Below are positions 20,048 through 28,279 of a DNA stretch of 64,000 nucleotides, piece after piece. The position numbers and the translations under genes were made by a program. The DNA is from Coralloluteibacterium thermophilum (lineage in GTDB: Bacteria; Pseudomonadota; Gammaproteobacteria; Xanthomonadales; Xanthomonadaceae). The notes under the pieces were generated by a model. It saw only the letters and a list, made by a program, of their open reading frames with translations, was not told where the DNA came from and did not search any database. The stretch's first letter is position 1; every line of letters starts with the position of its first letter. Location: contig NZ_JBHSGG010000017.1 in NCBI RefSeq assembly GCF_042654365.1, forward strand, positions 62,001 through 126,000, in the 5' to 3' direction.

Positions 20048-20755
20048 TCACCCGCTGCCGCCCAGCGCCGCGTCCAGCGCCGCGAGGCGCTCCGGGGTGC
20101 CGACGTCGGTCCATCGGCCGCGATGGTGCGTACCGGCGATCCGGCCGTCGGCCATGTGCGCGCGCAGGAGCGGCGCGAGCGGGAAGCGCGGCGGCGTCCT
20201 GCGCGTCCCCGGGTCGGCCGGCACGTGCCTCCGCCAGTCCTGCAGGATCTCCGGCCGGTACACGCCCAGCCCGGCATAGGTCAGCGGCGGCGTGGCGGCC
20301 TCGCGCACGCGGCCGTCCCGATCCAGGGCGAAGTCCCCGCGCGCGGCATAGGCCGGGCGGTCCACCAGCACCAGGTGCGCGAGTCCGTCCGGCTCGCGCG
20401 GGAGGGTGCCGAAGTCGAAGTCGGTCCAGACGTCGCCGTTGACGAGCAGGAAGGGTGACTCGCCGAGCAGCGGGAGGGCGTTGAGCAGGGCGCCGCCGGT
20501 CTCCAGCGGCTCCTCGCCTTCGTCGGCCCAGGCGATGCGCAGCCCCCACGCGCTGCCGTCGCCCAGCGCCCCGCGCAGGCGCGGCGCCAGCCAGGCGGTG
20601 TTGATCGCGACCTCCACGATGCCGAGCCGCGCCAGCTTCTCCAGGTGCCAGACGATCAGCGGCCTGCCGCCCACGGGGAGCAGCGGCTTCGGCGTGTGCA
20701 GGGTGAGGGGGCGCATGCGCTCGCCCTTGCCCGCGGCGAGGACCAGCGCCTTCAT
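20048..20755 (-). CDS. murU: N-acetylmuramate-1-phosphate uridylyltransferase MurU
   Basis: Nucleotidyltransferase of 235 residues that makes UDP-MurNAc from MurNAc-1-phosphate, the last step of the anabolic MurNAc recycling route that bypasses de novo (fosfomycin-sensitive) synthesis. The N-terminus LVLAAGKGERMRPLTLHTPKP is the sugar-nucleotidyltransferase signature; the metal-binding Asp is in LVNGDVWTDFDF. The start overlaps the amgK stop as ATGA. The pairing with AmgK makes MurU more likely than another NDP-sugar pyrophosphorylase. Confidence 0.93.
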   Translation of the reverse strand: MKALVLAAGKGERMRPLTLHTPKPLLPVGGRPLIVWHLEKLARLGIVEVAINTAWLAPRLRGALGDGSAWGLRIAWADEGEEPLETGGALLNALPLLGESPFLLVNGDVWTDFDFGTLPREPDGLAHLVLVDRPAYAARGDFALDRDGRVREAATPPLTYAGLGVYRPEILQDWRRHVPADPGTRRTPPRFPLAPLLRAHMADGRIAGTHHRGRWTDVGTPERLAALDAALGGSG

Positions 20756-21750
20756 GCCGCCGGTGCGGGCGCCAGGCGCGGCAGCACCAGTTCGTCGAGC
20801 AGCGGGGCGAGCGGCGCCAGCGCAGGCCGGCGCGCCGCCGCCTCGAGCAGGTAGCGCAGGAAGCGCGGCGCGTCGGCGAGGTACTTCGGCTTGCCGTCGC
20901 GATGGTGCAGGCGCGCGAAGATGCCCAGCACCTTGAGGTGGCGCTGCGCGCCGGTCAGGTCGGCGTCCTCGCGGAAGCGTTCCAGCGACGGCACCGGCAA
21001 CCCGGCGGCGTGCGCCAGCCCGTGGTAGCGCGCGAGCCAGGCGTCCACGCGCGCGACCGGCCAGCTCAGGAAGGCGTCGCGGAACAGGCACACCGGGTCG
21101 TAGGCGATCGGGCCGACCACGGCGTCCTGGAAGTCGAGGACGCCCGGGTTGGGCTCGCAGTGCATCAGGTTGCGCGGCATGTAGTCGCGGTGCACCAGGA
21201 CCTGCGGCTGGGCGAGCGCTGCGTCGACCAGGACGGCGCGGAGCGCATCCCAGGCGTCGCGCTGCGCCGCCGTCATCGACACCCCGAGGTGGCGTGCGAG
21301 GAACCAGTCGGGGAACAGCGCGAGCTCGCGTTCGAGCAGGGCGCGGTCGTAGCGCGGCAGCGTGGCCGGCGGTGCGATCGACTGCAGCGCGATCAGTGCG
21401 GCGATGGCGTCGTCGAACAGGACGTCGGCGTTGTCGGCGTCGAGCACGTCCAGGTAGGTCCGGCGGCCCATGTCGCCCAGCAGCAGGAAGCCCTGTCCGG
21501 TGTCGCGCGCGTGGACCTGCGGCACGTGCACGCCGCCGTCGCGCAGCAGCTGCGCGACGGCGAGCCATGGCGCCACGTCCTCCAGCGCGGGCGGAGCGTC
21601 CATCACGATCCAGCTCGTGCCGCCGCTGTGGACCCGCCAGTAGCTGCGGAAACCGGCATCGGTGGATGCGCGTTCCAGGATGGCCGACGGGTCCGCGAGC
21701 ACGCCCCGGGTCCAGGCGAGGCGTGCATCGGCGCGGGCGGTTTGGGGCAT
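20752..21750 (-). CDS. amgK: N-acetylmuramate/N-acetylglucosamine kinase AmgK
   Basis: Anomeric sugar kinase of 332 residues in the aminoglycoside-phosphotransferase fold. It makes the 1-phosphates of MurNAc and GlcNAc salvaged from the cell wall. Catalytic loop: LVHRDYMPRNLM (Asp and Asn); the metal-binding Asp is in VLDFQDAVVGPIAYD. The gene is the first of the leftward amgK-murU pair and diverges from manC. True aminoglycoside resistance is unlikely given the murU partner. Confidence 0.93.
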   Translation of the reverse strand: MPQTARADARLAWTRGVLADPSAILERASTDAGFRSYWRVHSGGTSWIVMDAPPALEDVAPWLAVAQLLRDGGVHVPQVHARDTGQGFLLLGDMGRRTYLDVLDADNADVLFDDAIAALIALQSIAPPATLPRYDRALLERELALFPDWFLARHLGVSMTAAQRDAWDALRAVLVDAALAQPQVLVHRDYMPRNLMHCEPNPGVLDFQDAVVGPIAYDPVCLFRDAFLSWPVARVDAWLARYHGLAHAAGLPVPSLERFREDADLTGAQRHLKVLGIFARLHHRDGKPKYLADAPRFLRYLLEAAARRPALAPLAPLLDELVLPRLAPAPAA

Positions 21751-21785
21751 GGAGGGCGGCCTGCGGCAGGGTGGGGGCGACAGGG

Positions 21786-21791
21786 TAAACT
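21786..21791 (+). promoter_or_regulatory. -10-like element before manC
   Basis: TAAACT in GGGTAAACTCGCG is the most AT-rich spot in the 96-base gap between divergent amgK and manC, 55 bases before the manC ATG. It matches four of six -10 positions, and no good -35 box is seen. Confidence 0.25.
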
Positions 21792-21846
21792 CGCGCCGCG
21801 TGCGCGGCGAGCGCGTGTGCGACCGTCCACCGCCAGAGCGTTGCGT

Positions 21847-23271
21847 ATGTCTTCAGCCTCGTCCCATCCCCTGCGTCCGGTCCTGCTTTCCGGGGGCGCC
21901 GGCACCCGCCTGTGGCCGCTGTCGCGCGAGGCCTATCCCAAGCAGTTCCTGCCGCTGGTGGGCGAGCGTTCGATGCTGCAGGACACCTGGCTGCGGGTCG
22001 CGCCCCTGGCCGAGGCGCCGCCGCTGGTGGTGGCGAACGAGGCGCACCGCTTCCTCGCCGCCGAGCAGCTGCGCCAGGTCGATGCCGGCGCCGAGGCCAT
22101 CCTGCTGGAGCCGGTCGGGCGCAACACCGCTCCGGCCATCGCGCTCGCCGCCCTCCAGGCCAGCGCCGACGGCGGCGACCCGTTGCTGCTGGTGCTGCCG
22201 TCGGACCACGTCGTCCACGACGCCGGGGCCTTCCGCCGCGCGGTCGCGGAGGCGCGGCCCGCCGCCGAGGCGGGCGCGCTGCTGACCTTCGGCGTCGTGC
22301 CCACCGCGCCGGAGACCGGCTACGGCTACATCCGTGCCGGCGCGCCGCGCGCAGGCGCGGTGCGCACGGTCGAGCGCTTCGTCGAGAAGCCGGACGCAGC
22401 CACCGCCCAGGCCTGGCTGGACGAGGGCGGCTACTACTGGAACAGCGGCATGTTCCTGTTCCGTGCGCAGCGTTATCTCGACGCGCTTGCGCAGCATCGG
22501 CCGGACATCCTCGCCGCCTGTCGCGAGGCGATGGCGCGCGCGGCGCGCGACATCGATTTCGTGCGCGTGGACGCCGAGGCCTTCGCGGCCTGTCCGGCGG
22601 ACTCCATCGACTACGCGGTCATGGAGAAGACCCGCGACGCCGCCGTGCTGCCGCTGGACGCCGGCTGGAGCGACGTGGGCTCGTGGTCGGCGCTGTGGGC
22701 GGCCAGCCCGCGCGACGCGGACGGCAACGCCCACCATGGCGACGTGGTCAGCATCGACTGCCGCGACACCCTGGTGCACGCGGAGAAGCTGGTGGCGACC
22801 ATCGGCCTGGAGGGCGTGGTGGTGGTCGACACCCCCGACGCGGTGCTGGTGGCGCACCGCGACCACGTGCAGCGGGTCAAGGACGTGGTCGCGCGGCTCA
22901 AGGACGCCGGCCGCGCGCACGCGACCTGGCACCGCAAGGTCTACCGGCCCTGGGGCGCCTACGATTCCATCGACGCCGGCGAGCGCTTCCAGGTCAAGCG
23001 CATCACGGTGAAGCCGGGCGGCACCCTCAGCCTGCAGATGCACCACCATCGCGCCGAGCATTGGATCGTCGTCAGCGGCACCGCCCGCGTGACCCGCGGC
23101 GACGAGGTGCTGCTGCTCTCCGAGAACCAGAGCACCTACATCCCCCTCGGCGTCACCCACCGGCTCGAGAACCCCGGCAAGCTGCCGCTCGAACTGATCG
23201 AGGTGCAGTCCGGCAGCTACCTCGGCGAGGACGACATCGTCCGGTTCGAGGATGTGTATGGGCGGGGGTGA
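21847..23271 (+). CDS. manC: Mannose-1-phosphate guanylyltransferase/mannose-6-phosphate isomerase
   Basis: Type II bifunctional enzyme of 474 residues making GDP-mannose for surface polysaccharides (called XanB in xanthan producers). The N-terminal nucleotidyltransferase (about 1-290) opens with VLLSGGAGTRLWPLSREAYPK. The phosphomannose isomerase cupin (about 340-474) has KVYRPWGAYDSID, LSLQMHHHRAEHWIVVSGTA and a YIPLGVTHRLENPG segment. The ATG at 21847 gives the standard N-terminus; the longer frame is antisense to amgK. No other polysaccharide genes are beside it. Confidence 0.95.
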   Translation: MSSASSHPLRPVLLSGGAGTRLWPLSREAYPKQFLPLVGERSMLQDTWLRVAPLAEAPPLVVANEAHRFLAAEQLRQVDAGAEAILLEPVGRNTAPAIALAALQASADGGDPLLLVLPSDHVVHDAGAFRRAVAEARPAAEAGALLTFGVVPTAPETGYGYIRAGAPRAGAVRTVERFVEKPDAATAQAWLDEGGYYWNSGMFLFRAQRYLDALAQHRPDILAACREAMARAARDIDFVRVDAEAFAACPADSIDYAVMEKTRDAAVLPLDAGWSDVGSWSALWAASPRDADGNAHHGDVVSIDCRDTLVHAEKLVATIGLEGVVVVDTPDAVLVAHRDHVQRVKDVVARLKDAGRAHATWHRKVYRPWGAYDSIDAGERFQVKRITVKPGGTLSLQMHHHRAEHWIVVSGTARVTRGDEVLLLSENQSTYIPLGVTHRLENPGKLPLELIEVQSGSYLGEDDIVRFEDVYGRG

Positions 23272-23282
23272 GGCGGGAAGGA

Positions 23283-23358
23283 TGAAGCGGGAATCGGGAA
23301 GAGGGAACGGGAAGGCGGAGCCACGCCCTCCGATTCTCCATTCCCGATTCCCGCTTCA
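23283..23358. repeat. GGGAATC-heptamer inverted repeat after manC
   Basis: TGAAGCGGGAATCGGGAA at 23283-23300 is perfectly inverted at 23341-23358, an 18-base stem with a 40-base spacer. Further degenerate heptamers (GGGAAGA, GGGAACG, CATTCCC) continue inward. It lies 11 bases after the manC stop, between convergent genes, and belongs to the same family as the repeats at 13802, 32246 and 35768. Confidence 0.75.
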
Positions 23359-23381
23359 CCCCACCCGCTTCACCCGCCCCC

Positions 23382-23657
23382 TCAGCGCCTCTTCCGCCCG
23401 CTGAACATCCCCCACAGCACCAGCAGCACGATGGCGCCGATGACGGCGGCGATGAAGCCGGCGGCTTCGTCGGGGCCGTACCAGCCGATCGCGCGGCCGA
23501 TGAAGGTGGCGGCGAGCGCGCCGACGATGCCCAGCACGATGGTCATGATCCAGCCCATCGCGTCCTTGCCCGGCTTCAGCGCGCGGGCGACGAGGCCGGC
23601 GATGAAGCCGATCAGGATGATGTACAGGATGCTGTCGCTACCGAAAATGCCCTGCAT
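23382..23657 (-). CDS. GlsB/YeaQ/YmgE family small membrane protein
   Basis: A 91-residue hydrophobic protein with three membrane helices and the family's Gly-rich pattern (IILIGFIAGLVARALKPGKD, WIMTIVLGIVGALAATFIG). Members are often called transglycosylase-associated and are stress-induced in several bacteria; their function is unproven. The ATG at 23657 has a GGAG site upstream; a longer frame would add 14 implausible residues. It stands alone, convergent with manC. Confidence 0.85.
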   Translation of the reverse strand: MQGIFGSDSILYIILIGFIAGLVARALKPGKDAMGWIMTIVLGIVGALAATFIGRAIGWYGPDEAAGFIAAVIGAIVLLVLWGMFSGRKRR

Positions 23658-23755
23658 GCCGCGTCTCCAGGTGGCGCCGGCGGTTCCGGCGCCTCGCATT
23701 CTCGGCGGCGCGCATCACGGGTCGGTGAAGCGCGCCGGTTCGCCGTGGCGGGCGG

Positions 23756-25213
23756 TCAGGCCGCGCGCGCAGCCGTGCCCGGGCGGTTCTCGTAGTGGCG
23801 CGCGAGCACCAGCGCCATGCACGCGGTGACGCGCTTGACCATCGGGATGTGCAGGAACTCGTTGGGCCCGTGCGCGTTCGAGTGCGGGCCGAGCACGCCG
23901 GTGATGACGAACTGCGCCGCGGGGAACTTCTCCCCGAGCAGGGCCATCAGCGGAATGCTGCCGCCCTCGCCGATGTAGACCGGCGGCTTGCCGAAGGCGG
24001 CCTGCGAGGCGTCCTCCAGCGCCTGGCTCAGCCACGCCGGGGCCTCGGGCGCGTTCCAGCCGGAGGAGGCCTTCTCGAGATCCAGCGTCACCCGGGCGCC
24101 GTACGGCGGATCCTGCGTCAGCAGCGCGCTCACGGCCTTGCCGGCGGTGGCGCCGTCCACGGTCGGCGGCAGCCGCAGGCTCAGCTTCACCGCGGTCGAG
24201 GGGCGCAGCACGTTGCCCGCGCCGCCGAGCGGCGGCAGGCCGTCGGCGCCGGTGATGGACAGCGCCGGGCGCCAGGTGCGGTTGAGGATGCGCTCGGCGT
24301 TGTCCTCGCCCATCGGGCGCAGGCCTTCGACCAGCGGGAACTTGGCGTGGATCTCGTCGCCGAGCACCTCGGCCGCGAGCCGGGCCTGCTCGATGCGCGC
24401 GGGAGGAATCTCCGCATGCAGCACGTCGGGAAGGACCCGCCCGGTCGCCTCGTCCTCCAGCCGCGAGAGCAGCTGGCGCAGGATGCGGAAGCTCGACGGC
24501 ACGATGCCGGAGGCGTCGCCCGAGTGCACGCCGTCCTCCAGCACCTCGACGCGGAGGTTGCCGCCGGTCATGCCGCGCAGGGAGGTGGTCAGCCAGAGCT
24601 GCTCGTAGTTGCCGCAGCCGGAGTCCAGGCAGACCACCAGCGAGGGCGTGCCGATGCGCGGCGCCAGGTGGTCGATGTAGTAGGGGAGGTCGTAGCTGCC
24701 CGACTCCTCGCAGGTCTCGATCATGAGCACGCAGCGGGCGTGCGGCAGCTTCTGCTCGCGCACGGCGAGCAGGGCGGTGATCGAGCCGAACAGCGCGTAG
24801 CCGTCGTCGGCGCTGCCGCGGCCGTAGAGCCTGTCGTTCTCCAGAACCGGCGTCCACGGCCCCTTGCCGTCGTCCCAGCCGGTGACCTCGGGCTGCTTGT
24901 CGAGGTGGCCGTAGAGCAGCACGCAGTCGTCCCCGTCGGCGCCGTCGGTGCCGGGGATCTCGATGAAGAGCAAAGGCGTGCGGCCCTCGAGGCGCACGAC
25001 CTCCATCCGGAGGCCCTCGATCCCCTGCCTGTCGACCCAGCGCGCGGCCAGGTCGATGGCGGCGTCGAGGTGGCCGTTCTTCGCCCAGTCGGCGTCGAAC
25101 ATCGGGGACTTGCACGGGATGGCGATGTACTCGGAGAGCACCGGGATCAGTTCTTCGTCCCACTTGGCGGCGACGAACTGGTTGAAGCGGGCGGTGTCTG
25201 CGGAGCGGGACAT
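23756..25213 (-). CDS. M20 family metallopeptidase (dipeptidase)
   Basis: Zinc-dependent peptidase of 485 residues, cytosolic since there is no signal peptide. Metal-site motifs: VLLYGHLDKQPE, RLYGRGSADDGYALFG, ETCEESGS (general base Glu and metal Glu), LDSGCGNYEQLW and the C-terminal HSNAHGPNEFL with the last His ligand. A lid/dimerisation domain is inserted at about residues 215-370. Length and motifs fit the carnosinase-like/DapE-like M20 dipeptidases. The exact substrate cannot be set from the sequence. Confidence 0.9.
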   Translation of the reverse strand: MSRSADTARFNQFVAAKWDEELIPVLSEYIAIPCKSPMFDADWAKNGHLDAAIDLAARWVDRQGIEGLRMEVVRLEGRTPLLFIEIPGTDGADGDDCVLLYGHLDKQPEVTGWDDGKGPWTPVLENDRLYGRGSADDGYALFGSITALLAVREQKLPHARCVLMIETCEESGSYDLPYYIDHLAPRIGTPSLVVCLDSGCGNYEQLWLTTSLRGMTGGNLRVEVLEDGVHSGDASGIVPSSFRILRQLLSRLEDEATGRVLPDVLHAEIPPARIEQARLAAEVLGDEIHAKFPLVEGLRPMGEDNAERILNRTWRPALSITGADGLPPLGGAGNVLRPSTAVKLSLRLPPTVDGATAGKAVSALLTQDPPYGARVTLDLEKASSGWNAPEAPAWLSQALEDASQAAFGKPPVYIGEGGSIPLMALLGEKFPAAQFVITGVLGPHSNAHGPNEFLHIPMVKRVTACMALVLARHYENRPGTAARAA

Positions 25214-25419
25214 GGCGGTTCCTGTCGAAGCGGATCGCCCATTCTAGGGCCTCGGCCGCCGACGCCCGCCCCGGGTGCGACTTTTCGTACGCGCGGTGCC
25301 CGGGCTTTCGCTCCGGCCGCCGCGTCGCCTGCCGCCGACGGCGCAGGCGGCGGACGCCAGACTGCGCCCTGCCGGCCGGACGCCGGCGCATCCACCCCAA
25401 CCACGACAGGAGTCACCGC

Positions 25420-25740
25420 ATGAGCAAGTTCGCCACCGCGTTCCACGCCCTCGCGCTCGCCGCGCTGTTCGCGCTGCCGGCCATGGCTGCCGACAAGGTC
25501 GACATCAACAGTGCCGACGCAGCGACCCTCGAACGGGTGCTGGTCGGCGTCGGGCCGGCGAAGGCGCGCGACATCGTCGCCTATCGCGAGGCCCATGGTC
25601 CCTTCCGCAGCGCCGACCAGCTGGCCGCCATCAAGGGCATCGGCCTCGCCACCGTGGACCGCAACCGCGACCTCATCAGCCTCGGCAGTGCGCCGACCGA
25701 CGCCGATGCCGGCGCGGCGGCCGGGCCTGCCGCCGACTGA
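25420..25740 (+). CDS. ComEA-like helix-hairpin-helix protein
   Basis: A 106-residue exported protein. Signal peptide about 1-23 (ALPAMAADK), then a ComEA-type pair of helix-hairpin-helix motifs: VDINSADAATLERVLVGVG and AIKGIGLATVDRNRDLISLG. The Ala/Asp-rich tail is probably disordered. In the family such proteins bind DNA in the periplasm and pull it in during transformation. Other competence genes are not in the window. An AGGAG site lies 8 bases before the start. Confidence 0.88.
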   Translation: MSKFATAFHALALAALFALPAMAADKVDINSADAATLERVLVGVGPAKARDIVAYREAHGPFRSADQLAAIKGIGLATVDRNRDLISLGSAPTDADAGAAAGPAAD

Positions 25741-25859
25741 TCCGCGCTCCCGTCGCCCGGTGCCGCACAGGGACGTGCGGCCGGGCGGCGTTCCGCGGCG
25801 CAGCGGCGCCGTGTCGCCAGGACGGCCGCGACGTTCGCCTCGGAAGGGGACTCTCGCTC

Positions 25860-25865
25860 TAGAAT
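25860..25865 (+). promoter_or_regulatory. -10-like element before the first SET gene
   Basis: TAGAAT in CTCTAGAATCGAGG matches the -10 consensus at five of six positions and lies 28 bases before the ATG at 25894. A TTCGCC at 25834 sits 20 bases upstream, too far for a good -35. Confidence 0.35.
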
Positions 25866-25893
25866 CGAGGATCGTCCCTTTCCCGTCTCCGGC

Positions 25894-26355
25894 ATGATCA
25901 AGCCGCGCTACCGCATCGACGCTTCGCGCATCCCCGGCGCCGGGCGCGGGCTGTTCCTCGAGGAGGCGGTGCCGCGCGGCGCGGTGGTGATCGCGCCGGA
26001 CGCCATCGACCGCACCTGGTCCTGGGCGGAGATCGCGGCGCGCACGGACGCGGCCGACGCGCTCGCGGCCTCGGTGCGCTGGTTCGAGGACCGCTACACC
26101 GTCAGCCTCGACTGGCCCGACGAGTGCTTCGTCAACCACGACTTCGCGCCCACCGGACTGTGGCACCTCGGCTTCGTCTTCGCCGCGCGCGACCTCGCCG
26201 CCGGCGACGAGCTGACGGTGGACTACCGGCACCTGCTCGGGCCGGGCCAGCGCGAGACCTTCGACGACGCCAGGAGCGGGCGACCCATCGTCGGCCTGCC
26301 ATGGGACGAGGCCCTGCGCGCCAGCACGCGCGCCCTGGCGGAGCTGCTCGGCTGA
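25894..26355 (+). CDS. SET domain protein, putative lysine methyltransferase
   Basis: A 153-residue protein made up almost entirely of a SET domain. It begins RYRIDASRIPGAGRGLFLEE (SET-N motif), has VNHDFAPTGLWHLGFVFAARDL in the SAM/pseudoknot region and ends the core with GDELTVDYRHLL, which carries the catalytic Tyr. The usual NHS motif is NHD and there is no cysteine-rich post-SET tail. Its substrate is unknown. It is joined to the HutD gene by a TGATG overlap, so the two are made together. A second, different SET gene lies at 34475. Confidence 0.8.
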   Translation: MIKPRYRIDASRIPGAGRGLFLEEAVPRGAVVIAPDAIDRTWSWAEIAARTDAADALAASVRWFEDRYTVSLDWPDECFVNHDFAPTGLWHLGFVFAARDLAAGDELTVDYRHLLGPGQRETFDDARSGRPIVGLPWDEALRASTRALAELLG

Positions 26356-26939
26356 TGGGCCTGCGCGTCGTCCGCGCGGTCGACGGCATCGCGCAGCGCT
26401 GGCGCAACGGCGGTGGAACCACCGTGGAGATCGCGCGCGCCGGGCGCGGCAGCCCGGCATGGCGCCTGTCGCGGGCCGAGATCGTGCAGGACGGCGTCTT
26501 CTCCGCCTTTCCGGAACTGCAGCGGCTGCAGCTGCTGTGCCGCGGCAACGGCTTCGTCCTGCGCTTTCCCGACGGGGCCGAACGGCGCGTGCTGCCCGGC
26601 GAGGCGGCCCTGGCCTATCCCGGTGCGCCGGCACCGGACTGCCGCCTGCTGGACGGCCCCTGCGAAGCCCTGAACCTGCTGTGGGACGGCGGCGCGTGCA
26701 CCGCCGCCATGGAGCGCGTCGGCCTGGCGAAGGGGCTGTCGCCGTGGATCGAGCCGGACGACCTGCTCGCCGTGCACGTGCTCGCGGGCCAGGCCGAGTG
26801 GCGCGGGCGCGACGAGCACGCGCGCCTGCGCGCCGGCGACAGCCTGCTGCGCGATGCGGGGCCGGTGCGCGGGCTCGTCCTGCAGGGCTGCGCCGAACTC
26901 GCCATCGTCCGCCTGCGGCCGCTGCCCGTCCCCGGCTGA
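26355..26939 (+). CDS. HutD family protein
   Basis: A 194-residue bicupin-type HutD/Ves protein. Clear family blocks are QRWRNGGGTTVEIAR, SWRLSRAEI-like WRLSRAEIVQDGVFSAFPEL and FPDGAERRVLPGEAALAYPG. In some bacteria hutD accompanies histidine utilisation genes; none are here. The role of the family is uncertain (proposed sensing or limiting role). It is translationally coupled to the SET gene upstream. Confidence 0.85.
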   Translation: MGLRVVRAVDGIAQRWRNGGGTTVEIARAGRGSPAWRLSRAEIVQDGVFSAFPELQRLQLLCRGNGFVLRFPDGAERRVLPGEAALAYPGAPAPDCRLLDGPCEALNLLWDGGACTAAMERVGLAKGLSPWIEPDDLLAVHVLAGQAEWRGRDEHARLRAGDSLLRDAGPVRGLVLQGCAELAIVRLRPLPVPG

Positions 26940-27044
26940 GCATCGGGCGCGCCGGCGGCGGCCGTACGTCCATGATCTGGATCAACGCCCGCCCATGCGG
27001 GGCGGACGGAGACTCCCGGCTCCCTGCTGCCGCGGATCCCGATC

Positions 27045-27839
27045 ATGCCGAACGTGCTGTACGACGACGACGTCCACCGCTGCGTGGTGTTCAGCGACCT
27101 GGTGCGCGGCGAGGACGGCGTGCAGGCCAACCAGTTCCTGATCCAGCACGGTGCGCAGTCGGCGCTGATCGATCCGGGCGGGGCGCTCCTGTACACGCCG
27201 CTCTCGCTCGCGATGACGCGCTACGTGCAGCCGACCGACCTCACCTACATCATCGCCTCGCACCAGGACCCCGACATCATCGGCGCGGTCGACCGCTGGC
27301 TCATGTACACCTCGGCGACCGTGGTGTGCTCGAAGCTGTGGGGGCGCTTCGTCCCCCACAGCGTCCCGCACTACCAGAAGAACACCGGCCGCGACCGCTA
27401 CCTCCTGCTGGAGGACGCCGGCGGCGTGATCCCCTTCGGCGAGCGCGGGCTCGTCGCCGTGCCGGCGCACTTCCTGCACTCGGTGGGCAACTTCGGCTTC
27501 TACGATCCGGTCAGCCGCATCCTGTTCTCGGGCGACGTCGGCTCCTCGCTGGTGCCCACCGGCGAGGCCTACGCACCGGTGCGGGACTTCGCCGCCCACG
27601 TGCACCGGATGGAGGGCTTCCACCGCCGCTACATGGCGAGCCACCGCGCCTGCGCGCTGTGGGCGGACATGGTGCGGCGGATCGACCCGGTGCTGGTCGT
27701 CCCCCAGCACGGCCTGCCCCTGGAGGGACCGGCCATTCCCGCCTTCCTCGACTGGCTGGGCGCGCTGCGCTGCGGCGTGGACCTGCTCGGGCCGGCCGAT
27801 TACGCGGTGCCGACGCGCCTGCTCCAGCTCGCGTCCTGA
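27045..27839 (+). CDS. Metallo-beta-lactamase fold protein, oxygen-binding diiron (ODP) type
   Basis: A 264-residue stand-alone beta-lactamase-fold domain related to the diiron half of flavodiiron proteins. It reads out the ligand set as SHQDPDIIGAV (H-x-D-x-D, where flavodiiron proteins have H-x-E-x-D-H), the second His in PAHFLHSVGNFGFYD, the bridging Asp in LFSGDVGSS and the last His in VVPQHGLPLEG. The first cluster therefore has Asp for Glu and Ile in place of the final His. There is no flavodoxin domain or signal peptide. The expected role is O2 or NO binding/sensing, not hydrolysis. Confidence 0.8.
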   Translation: MPNVLYDDDVHRCVVFSDLVRGEDGVQANQFLIQHGAQSALIDPGGALLYTPLSLAMTRYVQPTDLTYIIASHQDPDIIGAVDRWLMYTSATVVCSKLWGRFVPHSVPHYQKNTGRDRYLLLEDAGGVIPFGERGLVAVPAHFLHSVGNFGFYDPVSRILFSGDVGSSLVPTGEAYAPVRDFAAHVHRMEGFHRRYMASHRACALWADMVRRIDPVLVVPQHGLPLEGPAIPAFLDWLGALRCGVDLLGPADYAVPTRLLQLAS

Positions 27840-27885
27840 GGCGCCGCCGGCGTAGCGTGCGCAGGCGGTGCGCGGATGCCGCTGC

Positions 27886-27908
27886 GTCGCGGCTGAAGCC
27901 GCTCCCAC
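27886..27908. repeat. REP-like palindromic element, single copy
   Basis: GTCGCGGCTGAAGCCGCTCC followed by CAC contains the palindrome GCGGCT-GA-AGCCGC. It lies in the 110-base gap between the convergent diiron-type gene and Rieske gene. Two more copies are at 60035-60108. Sequences of this type (GGAGCGGCTTCAGCCGCGAC on the other strand) are abundant intergenic repeats in Pseudomonas and Xanthomonadales. Confidence 0.75.
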
Positions 27909-27949
27909 ACCGACGAGGCGCAATCCCGACAGTGGGCCCGCCGGCGACG

Positions 27950-28279
27950 CTAACGGTCGTCGCGGGTCCAGATGCGGCCGTCCTCGACCCGCACGGGGAA
28001 CTTGGTCACCGGGGTGTAGGCCGGGGCGCACAGGGCGCGGCCGTCGCGCACGTCGAAGCGCGCGCCGTGGACGATGCACTCGATGCTGCCCTCGGCAGGA
28101 TCCACGCGCCCCGTGGACAGCTCGTAGTCCTCGTGGCTGCAACGGTCCTCGAGCGCGTAGAGCGCGCCGTCCAGGTTGACCACCACGATGGGCGTTCCGC
28201 CGTCCCAGACCTGGCGCATCTCGCCCGGCAGCAGCTCGCCGGTGGCGCACACGGGCACCCAGCCCTCCATCGCGCTCAT
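27950..28279 (-). CDS. Rieske-type [2Fe-2S] protein (non-heme ferredoxin subunit type)
   Basis: A 109-residue soluble ferredoxin of Rieske fold. The cluster ligands are in CSHEDYELS (C-x-H) and CIVHGARFD (C-x2-H), with the usual hydrophobic VWDGGTPIVVVNLDGALYALEDR before them. It could serve as electron donor for an oxygenase or nitrite reductase not in the window. Its ATG overlaps the GNAT stop as ATGA, so it appears to be the last gene of the suf operon. Confidence 0.92.
   Translation of the reverse strand: MSAMEGWVPVCATGELLPGEMRQVWDGGTPIVVVNLDGALYALEDRCSHEDYELSTGRVDPAEGSIECIVHGARFDVRDGRALCAPAYTPVTKFPVRVEDGRIWTRDDR

Noticed and set aside
20752..21750. Aminoglycoside resistance phosphotransferase
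   Set aside because: The fold is shared, but the 4-base overlap with murU and the motif set fit AmgK of cell-wall recycling.
26355..26939. Histidine utilisation (hut) locus
   Set aside because: Only the HutD-family protein is present; hutU, hutH, hutI and hutC are absent here.
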